From NCBI RefSeq assembly GCF_003315635.1, contig NZ_PDCG01000001.1, positions 426,144 through 490,143 on the forward strand: a stretch of DNA of 64,000 bases, in the 5' to 3' direction. The position numbers and the translations under genes were made by a program. This stretch comes from Bifidobacterium aemilianum (lineage in GTDB: Bacteria > Actinomycetota > Actinomycetes > Actinomycetales > Bifidobacteriaceae). Under the pieces are notes generated by a model, which saw nothing but the letters and a program-made list of their open reading frames with translations, did not search any database and had not been told where the DNA came from. Positions 24,343 through 32,930 of the stretch are shown here, piece after piece; the first letter of the stretch is position 1, and every line of letters starts with the position of its first letter.

Positions 24343-26264
24343 TGAAGGAACCAAAGCGGGCCAACAGCAGGGGCAAGGCAAGAGCAGCCCAAGAACGGGT
24401 AGGTCGGGAAAGCATGGGAGGGATGGCAATGGCAACACCGAGTCACGAGGCGGCAGACGGGGAAAGCGGCACGGATTCCTCGCTGTCACGCCAAACCCTG
24501 GCGGGCAAGCGTCGGGCCCCAGGTCGCACCAGCCGCTGGGAGGAACCCATAGCCCTCCTGATCATCCGCTACTTTTTCTATGTCCTCCTTGCCATGGCGA
24601 TCCTCCTGGTGGGCACCTATGTCTTCTGGTTCCATGCCCAGGGAGGCAGCATCCTCTACGCCAACTATGGCGAGCGCCACATCGCCAAGCTTGGCCAGCA
24701 GATCAGCAGGGCCGAAACCATCAGCGACGACATGATTCCGTCCGCCTACTGGTACAGGCTCTATGACCAGTCCGGCAAACCCGTCGGGGGCGACATGAAG
24801 GCCACGATGGTTCCCGGCGCCGATGCCACTATGGCCGCATACCTTCACGATCACTCACAGGATGCCAGCGCATCCAGCGCCGCCGGCGAACAGGCAGATG
24901 AAAGCGACGGTCACACCAAGGCACCGAAGGACTCCAGAGCCATCGACGGATCCCAGCCACAGCCATCCCAGGAAGACCCGAACCGGTCCTACCAAGTCTT
25001 CCACACCGCTGGAGGCCAGTTCTGCCTACTGGCCTATGAGCCTGTGCCACAATGGTCCTCCAAGCAGATACGCGACCGCTACCCCAACCCCCAGACCCTG
25101 ACCATCAGCCTCCTCCTGCTTGCAGCCCTGGTCATACTGCTTGTGATTGGCCTGCGGGCCGCCCGGCTCATCACCCGCAAGCTGTCTGCATTCGAGCAGG
25201 TGGCGGCCAGCATCGGCCGGCAGGATCTGGACGCGCAACTCCCCCGCACCAACGTCCGCGAGATCAACCATGTTCTGGACTCCTTCGCCCAGATGAGGGA
25301 CGCCCTCAAGCATTCCTTGGAGTCTCAATGGTCGGCCCAGGAGGCTCAAAGCCGGCAGGTGGCGGCCCTGGTCCATGACCTGAAGACCCCGCTCACCATC
25401 ATTCAGGGCAACGCCGAGCTCCTTGGCGAGAGCAAGCTGGACGACGGGCAGAAAGCCTACCTGGCCTTTATAGAGGATGGCGCCGGGGAGCTTGCGCAGT
25501 ACGCCCAGGCCATCAGCCATAGTTCCACAAGAGAGACCAAAAAGCCTGTATTGGTCAGCGTGGCCAGACTCAGCCAGACAGTGGAGGCTCAAGCCCGCGG
25601 CTATCTGTCCACACGGAGCTTGGCTTTGGACATACAGCGTCTGCCGGAGGAATTGCAAGGCCATGTTTGCGGTCAGGAGCAAGACTTGGCACGAGCCCTG
25701 ATGAACATCGTGGCCAATGCCTCCGACCATTCGCCAGCCCAGGGTCAGGTCAGCATCTCATGGTCCATTACACCTTGTGAATTGGAAGCGCAAAGCGACA
25801 CCCCCTTCCAGACGCAGCAAGCAGGCGAGGGCGGACCTGCATATGCCAGGAGACTGCGGGCGGACCAGGAGGATCCATTTGACGGCCACGATGCCTCTTG
25901 CGCAGAAGACCACAGTCAGTACGTTATGCTGACCATCACCATCAGCGACCAGGGGCCGGGTTTTTCGCAAGAGGCTTTGACCTACGGCAAGGAATGGCTC
26001 TACCAGGACGATGCCAGCAGACAGCATCATGACAAACACTCCGGCAACCACCACGGCATTGGCCTGTCAGCGGCCAGCTCCATAGCGGAGGAGTCAGGCG
26101 GATCGCTGCACATCAGCAACCAGGCTCCAGGACGTGGTGCCCAAGTCACCATGAAGCTTCCCCTCACCGGTGGCCACAGGAGTGAGTCAGACCATTCCCA
26201 CCGGCGCATACCAACAACAGCGCCCCATACCCGTATGTCCTCTTGCAGGCAAATCTGCCCCTAG
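24342..26264 (+). CDS. Sensor histidine kinase
   Basis: A 640-residue membrane kinase. A ~70-residue basic N-terminus precedes TM1 ('LLAMAILLVGTYVFWF'). An extracytoplasmic sensor of about 140 residues with a low-complexity Gly/Ser/Asp stretch follows, then TM2 ('LLLLAALVILLVIGL') and a HAMP region. Next come the HisKA box with the phospho-accepting His in 'AALVHDLKTPLTII' and a HATPase domain: N box 'MNIVANASDHSP', G1 'ISDQGPGFS', G2 'GNHHGIGLSAASSIA'. The G1 region is preceded by a long acidic insert of about 60 residues, unusual for the family. The start overlaps the regulator stop by one base; a GTG upstream is possible. It is the cognate sensor of the regulator above. Confidence 0.9.
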   Translation: MKEPKRANSRGKARAAQERVGRESMGGMAMATPSHEAADGESGTDSSLSRQTLAGKRRAPGRTSRWEEPIALLIIRYFFYVLLAMAILLVGTYVFWFHAQGGSILYANYGERHIAKLGQQISRAETISDDMIPSAYWYRLYDQSGKPVGGDMKATMVPGADATMAAYLHDHSQDASASSAAGEQADESDGHTKAPKDSRAIDGSQPQPSQEDPNRSYQVFHTAGGQFCLLAYEPVPQWSSKQIRDRYPNPQTLTISLLLLAALVILLVIGLRAARLITRKLSAFEQVAASIGRQDLDAQLPRTNVREINHVLDSFAQMRDALKHSLESQWSAQEAQSRQVAALVHDLKTPLTIIQGNAELLGESKLDDGQKAYLAFIEDGAGELAQYAQAISHSSTRETKKPVLVSVARLSQTVEAQARGYLSTRSLALDIQRLPEELQGHVCGQEQDLARALMNIVANASDHSPAQGQVSISWSITPCELEAQSDTPFQTQQAGEGGPAYARRLRADQEDPFDGHDASCAEDHSQYVMLTITISDQGPGFSQEALTYGKEWLYQDDASRQHHDKHSGNHHGIGLSAASSIAEESGGSLHISNQAPGRGAQVTMKLPLTGGHRSESDHSHRRIPTTAPHTRMSSCRQICP

Positions 26265-26315
26265 CCGTAAACTTTTACTCTTAATTAGATATTGACAAAC
26301 GACCATAGGAGGTGC

Positions 26316-27038
26316 GTGATTTTGGACCTCAATGTAGCATCGTGGGGATGGCAGGCCATCGACCTGCTTTCGGCGCTCATTCTCTCCACCGCCATCGGCG
26401 TGGAACGCCAGGCCCGGCACAAGGATGCCGGCACTCGCACCCATGCCCTGGTCGGCCTCGGATCAGCCCTCTTCATGCTGATCAGCAAGTATGGCTTCAA
26501 TGATGTGTTGGCTGCGGACCTGGTCAGGCTGGACCCCTCACGAATCGCCGCGCAGATTGTCTCCGGCATCGGTTTCATCGGCGCAGGCGTGGTCTTCATG
26601 CAACGTTCCCGCATCAGGGGGCTGACCACAGCCGCCTCCATCTGGCTGACAGCGGCCCTGGGCTCGGCCTGCGGTGCCGGCATGATCATACAGTCCGTCA
26701 TCTGCACCGTCTGCTATTTTGTGGTGGTTCTGCTCTTCCCGGTCATCTCCCGATTTTTCTCCGTAAGCCTGTCCAGCGATAGCACCCTACATATCGAATA
26801 TGTGGACGGACATGGGGTCCTGAGGAAGATATTGACAGTCTGCGCAGCCCATGGGGTCATGGTCGAGGGCTTCTCCACACAGAACTCCACAGACAAGGTG
26901 GGCAGCCGCTATTCGGGCGACAAGTCGGGCGTCTCCGCCGACCTGGAGATTCGTGGCAGCAACCTTGAATCACTGATTGCGGAGATCAACGCCTTGGATG
27001 GTATCACCTCCATCACCGGCATCAAAGACAACGAGTAA
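26316..27038 (+). CDS. MgtC/SapB family membrane protein
   Basis: A 240-residue protein of the MgtC/SapB family. The N-terminal 130 residues hold four to five membrane segments with the family motifs 'STAIGVERQARHK', 'TRTHALVGLGSALFML' and 'GIGFIGAGVVF' plus 'IRGLTTAASIWLTAALG'. The C-terminal ~100 residues form a soluble ACT-like domain. In pathogens MgtC supports magnesium-limited growth and blocks the F-ATPase; in other bacteria the role is unclear. AGGAGG lies at 26307-26312, three bases before GTG 26316 and nine before TTG 26322, so the true start may be the TTG. Nothing nearby relates to magnesium. Confidence 0.85.
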   Translation: MILDLNVASWGWQAIDLLSALILSTAIGVERQARHKDAGTRTHALVGLGSALFMLISKYGFNDVLAADLVRLDPSRIAAQIVSGIGFIGAGVVFMQRSRIRGLTTAASIWLTAALGSACGAGMIIQSVICTVCYFVVVLLFPVISRFFSVSLSSDSTLHIEYVDGHGVLRKILTVCAAHGVMVEGFSTQNSTDKVGSRYSGDKSGVSADLEIRGSNLESLIAEINALDGITSITGIKDNE

Positions 27039-27294
27039 GTATTCCCTCCCTATCTACTGTGGATAGAATGCTCGGCCCTGACCGCCGACACCGACACCCT
27101 CTGCGATATCTGAAAACCCGGCAGAGCCTCATACTCTCCCCCGTCGCCCGGTTTGGCGGCAAGAGTCGCCACTTCGTCCGCATGAACGTGGCCTGCCCCC
27201 AATTCCAAGTGGCCCAAGGCTGTGAGCGCCTGATCGCAGGTCTCGCAGCCTACCGGGACTAATTCATGAGCCACAAACACACCAGCTGTGGGGA

Positions 27295-28192
27295 ATGGAT
27301 AAATTCACGACAAGCGTCGACAACAAGGCGATCAGCCCAGATAACCTGAGGGAGAATGTCTATCCCGACGGGTATCCGGCCCTGGTCATCCTTTACCAAG
27401 ACAACCATGAGCTGGTCGGCACCCACTGGCATCGGGGGCTGGAACTGGTCCATGCCTTCAGCGGCGGGGGAGATTCATCGTCAACGGCGAGAGCCACCGC
27501 CTCCAAGCCGGCGACAGCCTCATCATCAGTCCATACGACCTCCACCAGGTGGAGACCTACAACAATGCCAAGAAAGCGGCGACGATCATCTCCATCACGG
27601 TCAACCATGAAGCCATCAGCATGATCTACCCCTTCGCGGACCGATGCCTCTTCTCCTTGGACACCCCACAGGCCCATACAGAGGACCCGAAAACCCTTAA
27701 CGACCTGATGGACGCCCTCCTACACGCCAAAGAGCTGGCAGGCCGAGCCGCCACGTTCCAAGTCAACTCGACGCTCTATGCCATCCTCCACCTGCTCTAC
27801 AGCAGATTCACCACCGGTGTACGCAAGCCGGAATCCCTACACAAGGACCGCAACCTGGTCATGCAGATACTGGGATACCTTGACACCCACTACGCCGAAC
27901 CGCTCAGCGAGCAGGGTGCGGCGCACGATTTCGGCTACAGCTGTATGCATTTCAGCAGGCTCTTCAAGATGGCGACAGGCAAAGGGTTCAGAGCCTACAT
28001 AACCAGCAGACGGCTGGATGATGCCCACCATCGCCTGATAGATCCATCGAAAGCCTGACCGGCATCGCCGAAGCCTCGGGTTCTCCCAACACATCAAGCC
28101 TGGTGAAGCCCTTCGTGGGGGAATACGGCCTGAAACCCAAGGAATACCGGACCCTCTGGAGCCAACAGCACCCACCAGCCGTCAGCGAATAA
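27295..28192 (+). pseudogene. AraC family regulator, two frameshifts
   Basis: The N-terminal cupin part reads 'YPALVILYQDNHELVGTHWH'. The frame breaks at a run of five G (27466-27470), where one shift gives 'RFIVNGESHRLQAGDSLIIS'. The middle continues to the first helix-turn-helix ('HYAEPLSEQGAAHDFGYSCM', 'HFSRLFKMATGKGFRAYITS'). A second shift near 28042 is needed for 'ESLTGIAEASG...NTSSLVKPF' and 'YGLKPKEYRTLWS', the end of the AraC DNA-binding domain. Intact members of this cupin-AraC type control sugar-use genes. Two lesions, one in a homopolymer, make it non-functional as read. Confidence 0.82.
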
Positions 28193-28336
28193 GCAAGAAG
28201 CAGTGGCGCTGGGGCTTCCTTCCATGACAGGGCCGAAGCGATGCGCTAGCATTGCAAGGGATTGATGATGGTAGAACTGGCTCCACTGGCGTGTTGCGGG
28301 CAACACGACTCAGGGCCCTCGAACGAAAGGTCGACG

Positions 28337-29056
28337 ATGACTCCTTCATCCTGTGGCCCCATAAGTGCACTGACCCTGGGGCTACCGGCCTCCACCGTCC
28401 TGCCGGCCGACAAGGGCACCCTGCCCAAGCAGGTCTTCATGGCCAAGGGACCCTTATCAGCCAAGCTCAAGCAGCGGTTCAGCAAGGACATCGAGTCCAT
28501 CAGCATGCTGGCCTTGCTGCGGCCGGCCAATACGGGCCTGGCTGAGGGCAAGCGGGTCAAGGAGATCCTGGTCATCGGCCTGGAGCTCAACTGCCAGGAA
28601 TTCCCCTCTGAGATCGTTGACCATATCGCCGGCATGAGGCCCTCTGGCATACTCTTCCTGTGCCTGCGCAAGGGAACAGCCCCAGACCAGGCCAGCACCC
28701 CGAACTATGAGGCGGCTCTGGCGGTACGGCGCGCCTTGCCGGGTAGGGCCGGGCACGAGCAGCGCCTGAAGGTCTTTGCCGGGGATTGGCAGCCCGCCCA
28801 GGCAATCAGTGTGCAAGTGTTCGGCTCCGACATGGACGAGGCCTGGGAAAGCCTGAGTTCGCAAGCCATTCTCGGCCAACCCGACAGCAAGGACCTGGAC
28901 CAGCGCATCGCCGCCAGGGACCAGATCAAGGCCCTGCATCTGGAGGAGGAGAAACTCACCAAGGACCATGCCCGGGCCAAGAACCCGACCCAGCGCAATG
29001 AGATCTTCGCCAAGCTCCACAAGCTACGGGCCCAACTGGCGCAATTGGAGGGCTGA
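28337..29056 (+). CDS. DUF4391 domain-containing protein
   Basis: A 239-residue soluble protein that matches the DUF4391 family in outline: an N-terminal 'TVLPADKGTLPKQVF' and 'FSKDIESISMLALLRPANTG', a central 'EILVIGLELNC', and a charged C-terminal coiled coil of about 55 residues ('RIAARDQIKALHLEEEKLTK' and on). The family is of unknown function and often sits beside helicases or methylases of restriction-like systems; here no such partner adjoins it. ATG 28337 is chosen for AAAGG six bases upstream; an in-frame ATG at 28262 exists. The neighbours are an AraC remnant and a convergent Vsr gene. Confidence 0.7.
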   Translation: MTPSSCGPISALTLGLPASTVLPADKGTLPKQVFMAKGPLSAKLKQRFSKDIESISMLALLRPANTGLAEGKRVKEILVIGLELNCQEFPSEIVDHIAGMRPSGILFLCLRKGTAPDQASTPNYEAALAVRRALPGRAGHEQRLKVFAGDWQPAQAISVQVFGSDMDEAWESLSSQAILGQPDSKDLDQRIAARDQIKALHLEEEKLTKDHARAKNPTQRNEIFAKLHKLRAQLAQLEG

Positions 29057-29124
29057 CCACCATTGCCCCCCGACCGGCCAGCGCCTCCATCAGCCGAGGA
29101 TTGGTGGCCTGGCCGAACGCCCCC

Positions 29125-29736
29125 CTATTCTAGGGGCGCAACGATGTGCCTGTAGAGCTTTTCCAGGGTCTCCTCCCGCCGGTCTTTGGCCAGCTCACAT
29201 TCCCAGACCCGGATAACCCGCCAGCCGGCCGCCTGCAAATCCTGGCGCTGTTGGCTGTCCCGATCGCGGTTGCGCAGGAGCTTGGTGGTCCAGAATTCGA
29301 CATTGGACTTGGGGATTCTGAACTTCCTGCAACCCTCGTGCATATGCCAGAAGCAGCCATCCACAAAGACCATGGTCCGCCATTTGGGCAGGACTAGATC
29401 AGGATGACCAGGGTAGCGTTTGTCGTTCTTGCGAAAGCGTAGGCCGCGCGAAAAGAGGTAGGAGCGGACCAGAACCTCAATGGAGGTGTCCTTGCCACGG
29501 ATGCGGGACATGGTGTAGCTGCGGGTACCCCGGGCGTACTTTTCGGCCTTTCCCATCGCTTGCGCAACAGCTCTGTCTTGCCCAACAGCCTTGTCTGCTG
29601 GCTGGACCTTGGCAGCGACGGCGGAACCGGCCTTGTCAGCGGAGCCATGGCGGCCGGCTGTACGATCTTTCCGAACCTGCTTCCGCCCACTCGGATCGGT
29701 AGGCCCGGCGGGGTCATGCTGCGTTCTGTGGTCCAC
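29125..29736 (-). CDS. vsr: Very short patch repair endonuclease
   Basis: Vsr nicks DNA at T:G mismatches left by deamination of 5-methylcytosine at Dcm-type sites. The core is complete: 'SYTMSRIRGKDTSIEVLVRS' (near residue 75), 'GHPDLVLPKWRTMVFVDGCF' with the catalytic Asp, 'WHMHEGC', and 'VEFWTTKLLRNRDRD' plus 'QAAGWRVIRVWECEL'. The core is about 135 residues; before it is a charged, Ala/Lys-rich extension. The start is uncertain: GTG 29736 is shown, ATG 29556 would give a minimal Vsr, and the frame is open to 29838. Vsr normally travels with a C5 methyltransferase; the only one here is broken and 10 kb away, so it may serve an enzyme elsewhere or be orphaned. Confidence 0.88.
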   Translation of the reverse strand: MDHRTQHDPAGPTDPSGRKQVRKDRTAGRHGSADKAGSAVAAKVQPADKAVGQDRAVAQAMGKAEKYARGTRSYTMSRIRGKDTSIEVLVRSYLFSRGLRFRKNDKRYPGHPDLVLPKWRTMVFVDGCFWHMHEGCRKFRIPKSNVEFWTTKLLRNRDRDSQQRQDLQAAGWRVIRVWECELAKDRREETLEKLYRHIVAPLE

Positions 29737-29840
29737 CCTGCCATTATGGCCCCTGGATGGAACAGTCCAGCGGAAGCCCCCCGGACTAGGATGTATCACA
29801 GAAAGCCGTGCAGACGACGCAGCACATTCAAGGAGCAATC

Positions 29841-30884
29841 ATGAGCACAATGAACGGCAAGGGGATGAAGGCCCTGGAAGAGGGGAAGCTGGTCAAGCTG
29901 GCCATTCTTGGAGCCGGACGTATAGCCCGGACCATGGCCGAGACCCTAATTAAGATGCAGGCCGACGACCGCTACTCCAAGCTGGTCTCCCTCTATGCCG
30001 TCGCAGCCAGGGACAAGGGCAGGGCCGACCAGTTCGCGGCCCGCTACGGAATTCCGGTCGCCTATGGATCATACGAGGAACTGGTGGCCGACCCCCAGGT
30101 GGACCTGGTCTACATCGCCACCCCCCACAACCTCCACGCCGAGCAAGGAAGGCTCTGCTTGGAGGCCGGCAAGAACATTCTGGTGGAGAAGTCCTTCACC
30201 GCCAATAGGCCGCAGGCCGAACAGCTGCTGGCCGTGGCCAAGAAGTCCGGCCTCCTATGCACCGAGGCCATCTGGACCCGCTATATGCCCTCCCGTACCC
30301 TGATCAACGACCTGTTGAATTCAGGAGTCATCGGCCAAGTCAAAGCCATCGACGCCAACCTCTGCTACCCGGTCACCGGGAAGGCACGGATGACAGACCC
30401 GGCCCTGGCAGGAGGCGCCCTGCTCGACGTGGGTGTTTACCCCCTGAACTTCATTGACATGATCATGGGCGGCAGCACACCAGAACGCATCGAAACATCC
30501 ATGCAAGCCTATGAGACCGGCGTCGACGCGCAAAGCTCCATCACCCTCTACTATGAGGGCGGCATCATGGCCGTATCCTCCTGCTCCATGCTCACCGCCT
30601 CCGACCGGCGCGGCTCCATCTGGGGCACCGAAGGTTACATGGTCTGCAAAAACGTGAACAATGTGGAATCCATCAACATCTACGACCAGAACCACCAGCT
30701 CAAACGTCGGGTCCCAGTACCAGACCAACTGACCGGCTACGAGTATGAGGTGGCTGCGGCCGCTCAGGCGATTCTGGATGGCCGGAGCGAATGCCCGGAG
30801 ATGCCCCACGACGACACCTTGCGCATCATGGGGCTCATGGACCGCATCCGTGCCGATTGGAAGCTCACCTACCCCTTCGAGTAA
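29841..30884 (+). CDS. Gfo/Idh/MocA family oxidoreductase
   Basis: A 347-residue NAD(P)-dependent sugar or inositol dehydrogenase-like protein. The Rossmann motif 'LAILGAGRIARTMAET' is at about residues 20-35, 'YIATPHNLHAEQ' follows, 'VEKSFTAN' replaces the usual EKP segment, and 'EAIWTRYMP' is the substrate-loop start. The C-terminal alpha/beta domain carries 'GGALLDVGVYPLNFI'. It acts in the cytosol; the substrate is not identifiable. ATG 29841 follows AAGGAG at five bases. It is transcribed away from vsr and ends at a strong hairpin shared with the convergent alcohol dehydrogenase gene. Confidence 0.9.
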   Translation: MSTMNGKGMKALEEGKLVKLAILGAGRIARTMAETLIKMQADDRYSKLVSLYAVAARDKGRADQFAARYGIPVAYGSYEELVADPQVDLVYIATPHNLHAEQGRLCLEAGKNILVEKSFTANRPQAEQLLAVAKKSGLLCTEAIWTRYMPSRTLINDLLNSGVIGQVKAIDANLCYPVTGKARMTDPALAGGALLDVGVYPLNFIDMIMGGSTPERIETSMQAYETGVDAQSSITLYYEGGIMAVSSCSMLTASDRRGSIWGTEGYMVCKNVNNVESINIYDQNHQLKRRVPVPDQLTGYEYEVAAAAQAILDGRSECPEMPHDDTLRIMGLMDRIRADWKLTYPFE

Positions 30885-31003
30885 GGTCGCCGATCCACCG
30901 CAGGCTGGAATTTCATGGCCGGTGAGACCTCAGCCGTGAGGGGGACGCCAACAAAGCGGCTAGATAGGTCCCGTTTGGGAACAACCCTCAACCGACATAT
31001 GCA

Positions 31004-31042
31004 AAGCTGCCGGGCAATGATCACTCATTGACCCGGCAGCTT
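31004..31042. terminator. Long hairpin between convergent genes
   Basis: An outer 11-bp stem (AAGCTGCCGGG) continues through a single bulged A into an inner 6-bp stem (CAATGA/TCATTG) with a four-base loop. It can end both the oxidoreductase and the alcohol dehydrogenase transcripts. Confidence 0.85.
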
Positions 31043-31100
31043 CTCTGTGAGGTACTTGCCACGGCGGGCAAACGCCCTATGGCAACCTCTTACGCGACGA

Positions 31101-32216
31101 TCAGAACTCAGTGATGACGGAGCGGATGACCTCGCCGGCCACCAGCTGCTTGTAGGCCTCATCAATCTGGTTCAGCTTGATGTGCTGGGTGACGATATCC
31201 TTCATGTTCAGGCGGCCATCGACAGCCATGTCGGCATACATGGGGATGTCGTGCTTGATGTTGGTGGACCCCATCCAGACACCCTTGAAGCCGCGCTGGT
31301 GGACCAGCAGGTCGGCGGGGTTGATCTCCAGCTCGATGGTGGCATCAGGCTTGGCCAGGCCAATCGGGTAGGCGGTACCGCCCACGCCCAGCATGTCCCA
31401 GGCCTGCTTCATGGCCGAGGTGACGCCTATGGCCTCGAAGGCCTGGTCAACGCCGCCGTTGGTCAGCTCGCGCACCTTGGCGACCGGGTCCTCGTTCTTG
31501 GAGTTGATGACATCGGTGGCGCCGAACTTCTTGGCGAACTCCAGCTTGTTGTCCAGCAGGTCGATGGCGATGATCTTCTTGGCACCACAGATTCTGGCGC
31601 CGGAGATGATGTTCAGACCGATGCCGCCGGTACCGATGACAGCCACGGTGTCACCAGGGCGAACGTGGGCCGTGTTGATGGCGGCACCAGCGCCCGTGAT
31701 GGTGGCGCAACCGATGCATGCGGCCTGGTCCCAGGCCACATCATTGTTGACGACAGCCAACTGGTTCTCGTGAATCAGGGCCTTCTCGGCGAAGCCGCCG
31801 GTGCCGAAGGCCTGGGTGATGGGCCGTCCATCGGGGAAGGACAGACGGGGGGTGTCGCCGGCAGGACGCACGCACTCCTGCTGCTGCAGGCAGGACTGGG
31901 GCTGGCCCTTCAGGCAGTTTGCGCAATGGCCGCAGACCTGCTCCAGGGATGCTACAACATGGTCGCCGACCTTGATGCCCTCGACCTCGGGGCCAACGGC
32001 CTCAACGATGCCTGCAACCTCATGGCCGATGACGGCCGGGAAGGGGAAGAATTGATCGTCGTCCTCGACCAGGTGCAGGTCAGAATGGCACAGACCAGAA
32101 GCCTGAACATCAACGAGAACCTCGGCACCCTTGGGGTCGTCAATGATAATCTCCTCTGGCTGAGCAAAGCCCTTACCAATACCGTATGCGATCGAAGCCT
32201 TAATCTTCTGAGGCAT
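31101..32216 (-). CDS. Zinc-dependent alcohol dehydrogenase
   Basis: A 371-residue medium-chain dehydrogenase. Catalytic zinc ligands are seen in 'GLCHSDLHL' and 'GHEVAG'. The structural zinc site is the four cysteines of 'CGHCANCLKGQPQSC'. The NAD-binding motif is 'VAVIGTGGIGLN'. It oxidises alcohols or reduces aldehydes with NAD(P)H and would help redox balance in fermentation. ATG 32216 follows AAGGAG at six bases. A TGTGA-N6-TCACT palindrome lies 27-42 bases upstream, where it would overlap the promoter. Transcribed alone, divergent from the NUDIX-helicase pair. Confidence 0.92.
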   Translation of the reverse strand: MPQKIKASIAYGIGKGFAQPEEIIIDDPKGAEVLVDVQASGLCHSDLHLVEDDDQFFPFPAVIGHEVAGIVEAVGPEVEGIKVGDHVVASLEQVCGHCANCLKGQPQSCLQQQECVRPAGDTPRLSFPDGRPITQAFGTGGFAEKALIHENQLAVVNNDVAWDQAACIGCATITGAGAAINTAHVRPGDTVAVIGTGGIGLNIISGARICGAKKIIAIDLLDNKLEFAKKFGATDVINSKNEDPVAKVRELTNGGVDQAFEAIGVTSAMKQAWDMLGVGGTAYPIGLAKPDATIELEINPADLLVHQRGFKGVWMGSTNIKHDIPMYADMAVDGRLNMKDIVTQHIKLNQIDEAYKQLVAGEVIRSVITEF

Positions 32217-32242
32217 AACACGCTCCTTCATAGCTCATATAA

Positions 32243-32258
32243 TGTGATTTCCATCACT
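32243..32258. promoter_or_regulatory. TGTGA-N6-TCACT palindrome upstream of adh
   Basis: TGTGATTTCCATCACT lies 27 bases before the alcohol dehydrogenase start and just upstream of a TATAT-like -10 on the minus strand. It has the same layout as the site before the activase gene at 6826-6841. Rex or a Crp/Fnr-type factor is possible. Confidence 0.45.
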
Positions 32259-32416
32259 TCAGAAATCCAAGCCCATTCTAACGCCAAACCACAACAGCGA
32301 ACCATGTACGCCGGCAGCGTGTCAGCGGCTTCACCCCGTTATCGATTCAACTAAAGCGAGTGGACCGTCTAGAGAATTATGTATTCCTGCCGGCAGTTTC
32401 CTGGCTTTGACGCTGT

Positions 32417-32437
32417 ATCCTGGTCTCGGACCAGGAT
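32417..32437. repeat. 9-3-9 inverted repeat between adh and NUDIX gene
   Basis: ATCCTGGTC and GACCAGGAT around TCG, 56 bases before the NUDIX start, in a divergent promoter region. It could be an operator or a small hairpin in the leader. Confidence 0.4.
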
Positions 32438-32492
32438 TCCCTTGTTTCACATATGTCTTCCAATAGCAGGACAAGATACGGAAAGATCGAAT

Positions 32493-32918
32493 ATGGCAGA
32501 TTCCAGTGAAGCCACTCCACGACTATTGCATGTGGTTGGCGCCGCCATCGTGAAGAACGAGAAAATCCTGTGTGCTGAACGGGGTGAAGGCAAAACTCTG
32601 TCAGGCTATTGGGAATTCCCGGGGGGAAAGATCGAAGCTGACGAGACACCTCAAGCGGCATTGGTAAGAGAAATACAGGAGGAACTCAACTGCCGGATTG
32701 CGGTTTTGGATAGAATCTGTTCGAGCCACTATGACTATAAATTCGGACGAGTCATACTCACCGTCTTTGAATGTCGACTTGTCGAAGGTGAACCGCAATT
32801 GACCGAGCATAGCCAGTTGAAATGGCTTAGTCCGCAAGAGCTCAGTGAGCTGAAGTGGGCACCGGCTGATCGACCAGCAGCGCGAATGCTTATCCAAGGA
32901 ATGAACAATAAGCGATGA
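32493..32918 (+). CDS. NUDIX hydrolase, MutT-like
   Basis: A 141-residue NUDIX protein. The NUDIX box is 'GGKIEADETPQAALVREI' followed by 'QEEL', matching Gx5Ex7REUXEEXGU except that the final G is Asn in 'LNCRI'. The flanking 'YWEFPGG' and the N-terminal 'HVVGAAIVKNEKILCAERG' are as in 8-oxo-dGTP pyrophosphatase MutT. It would cleave a nucleotide or nucleotide-like diphosphate. It lies 12 bases before the large PLD-helicase gene on the same strand and shares its AT-richer composition, so the two are one operon. It may protect the nucleotide pool or act in a linked defence or repair pathway. Confidence 0.88.
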   Translation: MADSSEATPRLLHVVGAAIVKNEKILCAERGEGKTLSGYWEFPGGKIEADETPQAALVREIQEELNCRIAVLDRICSSHYDYKFGRVILTVFECRLVEGEPQLTEHSQLKWLSPQELSELKWAPADRPAARMLIQGMNNKR

Positions 32919-32930
32919 GGGCATAGATTA

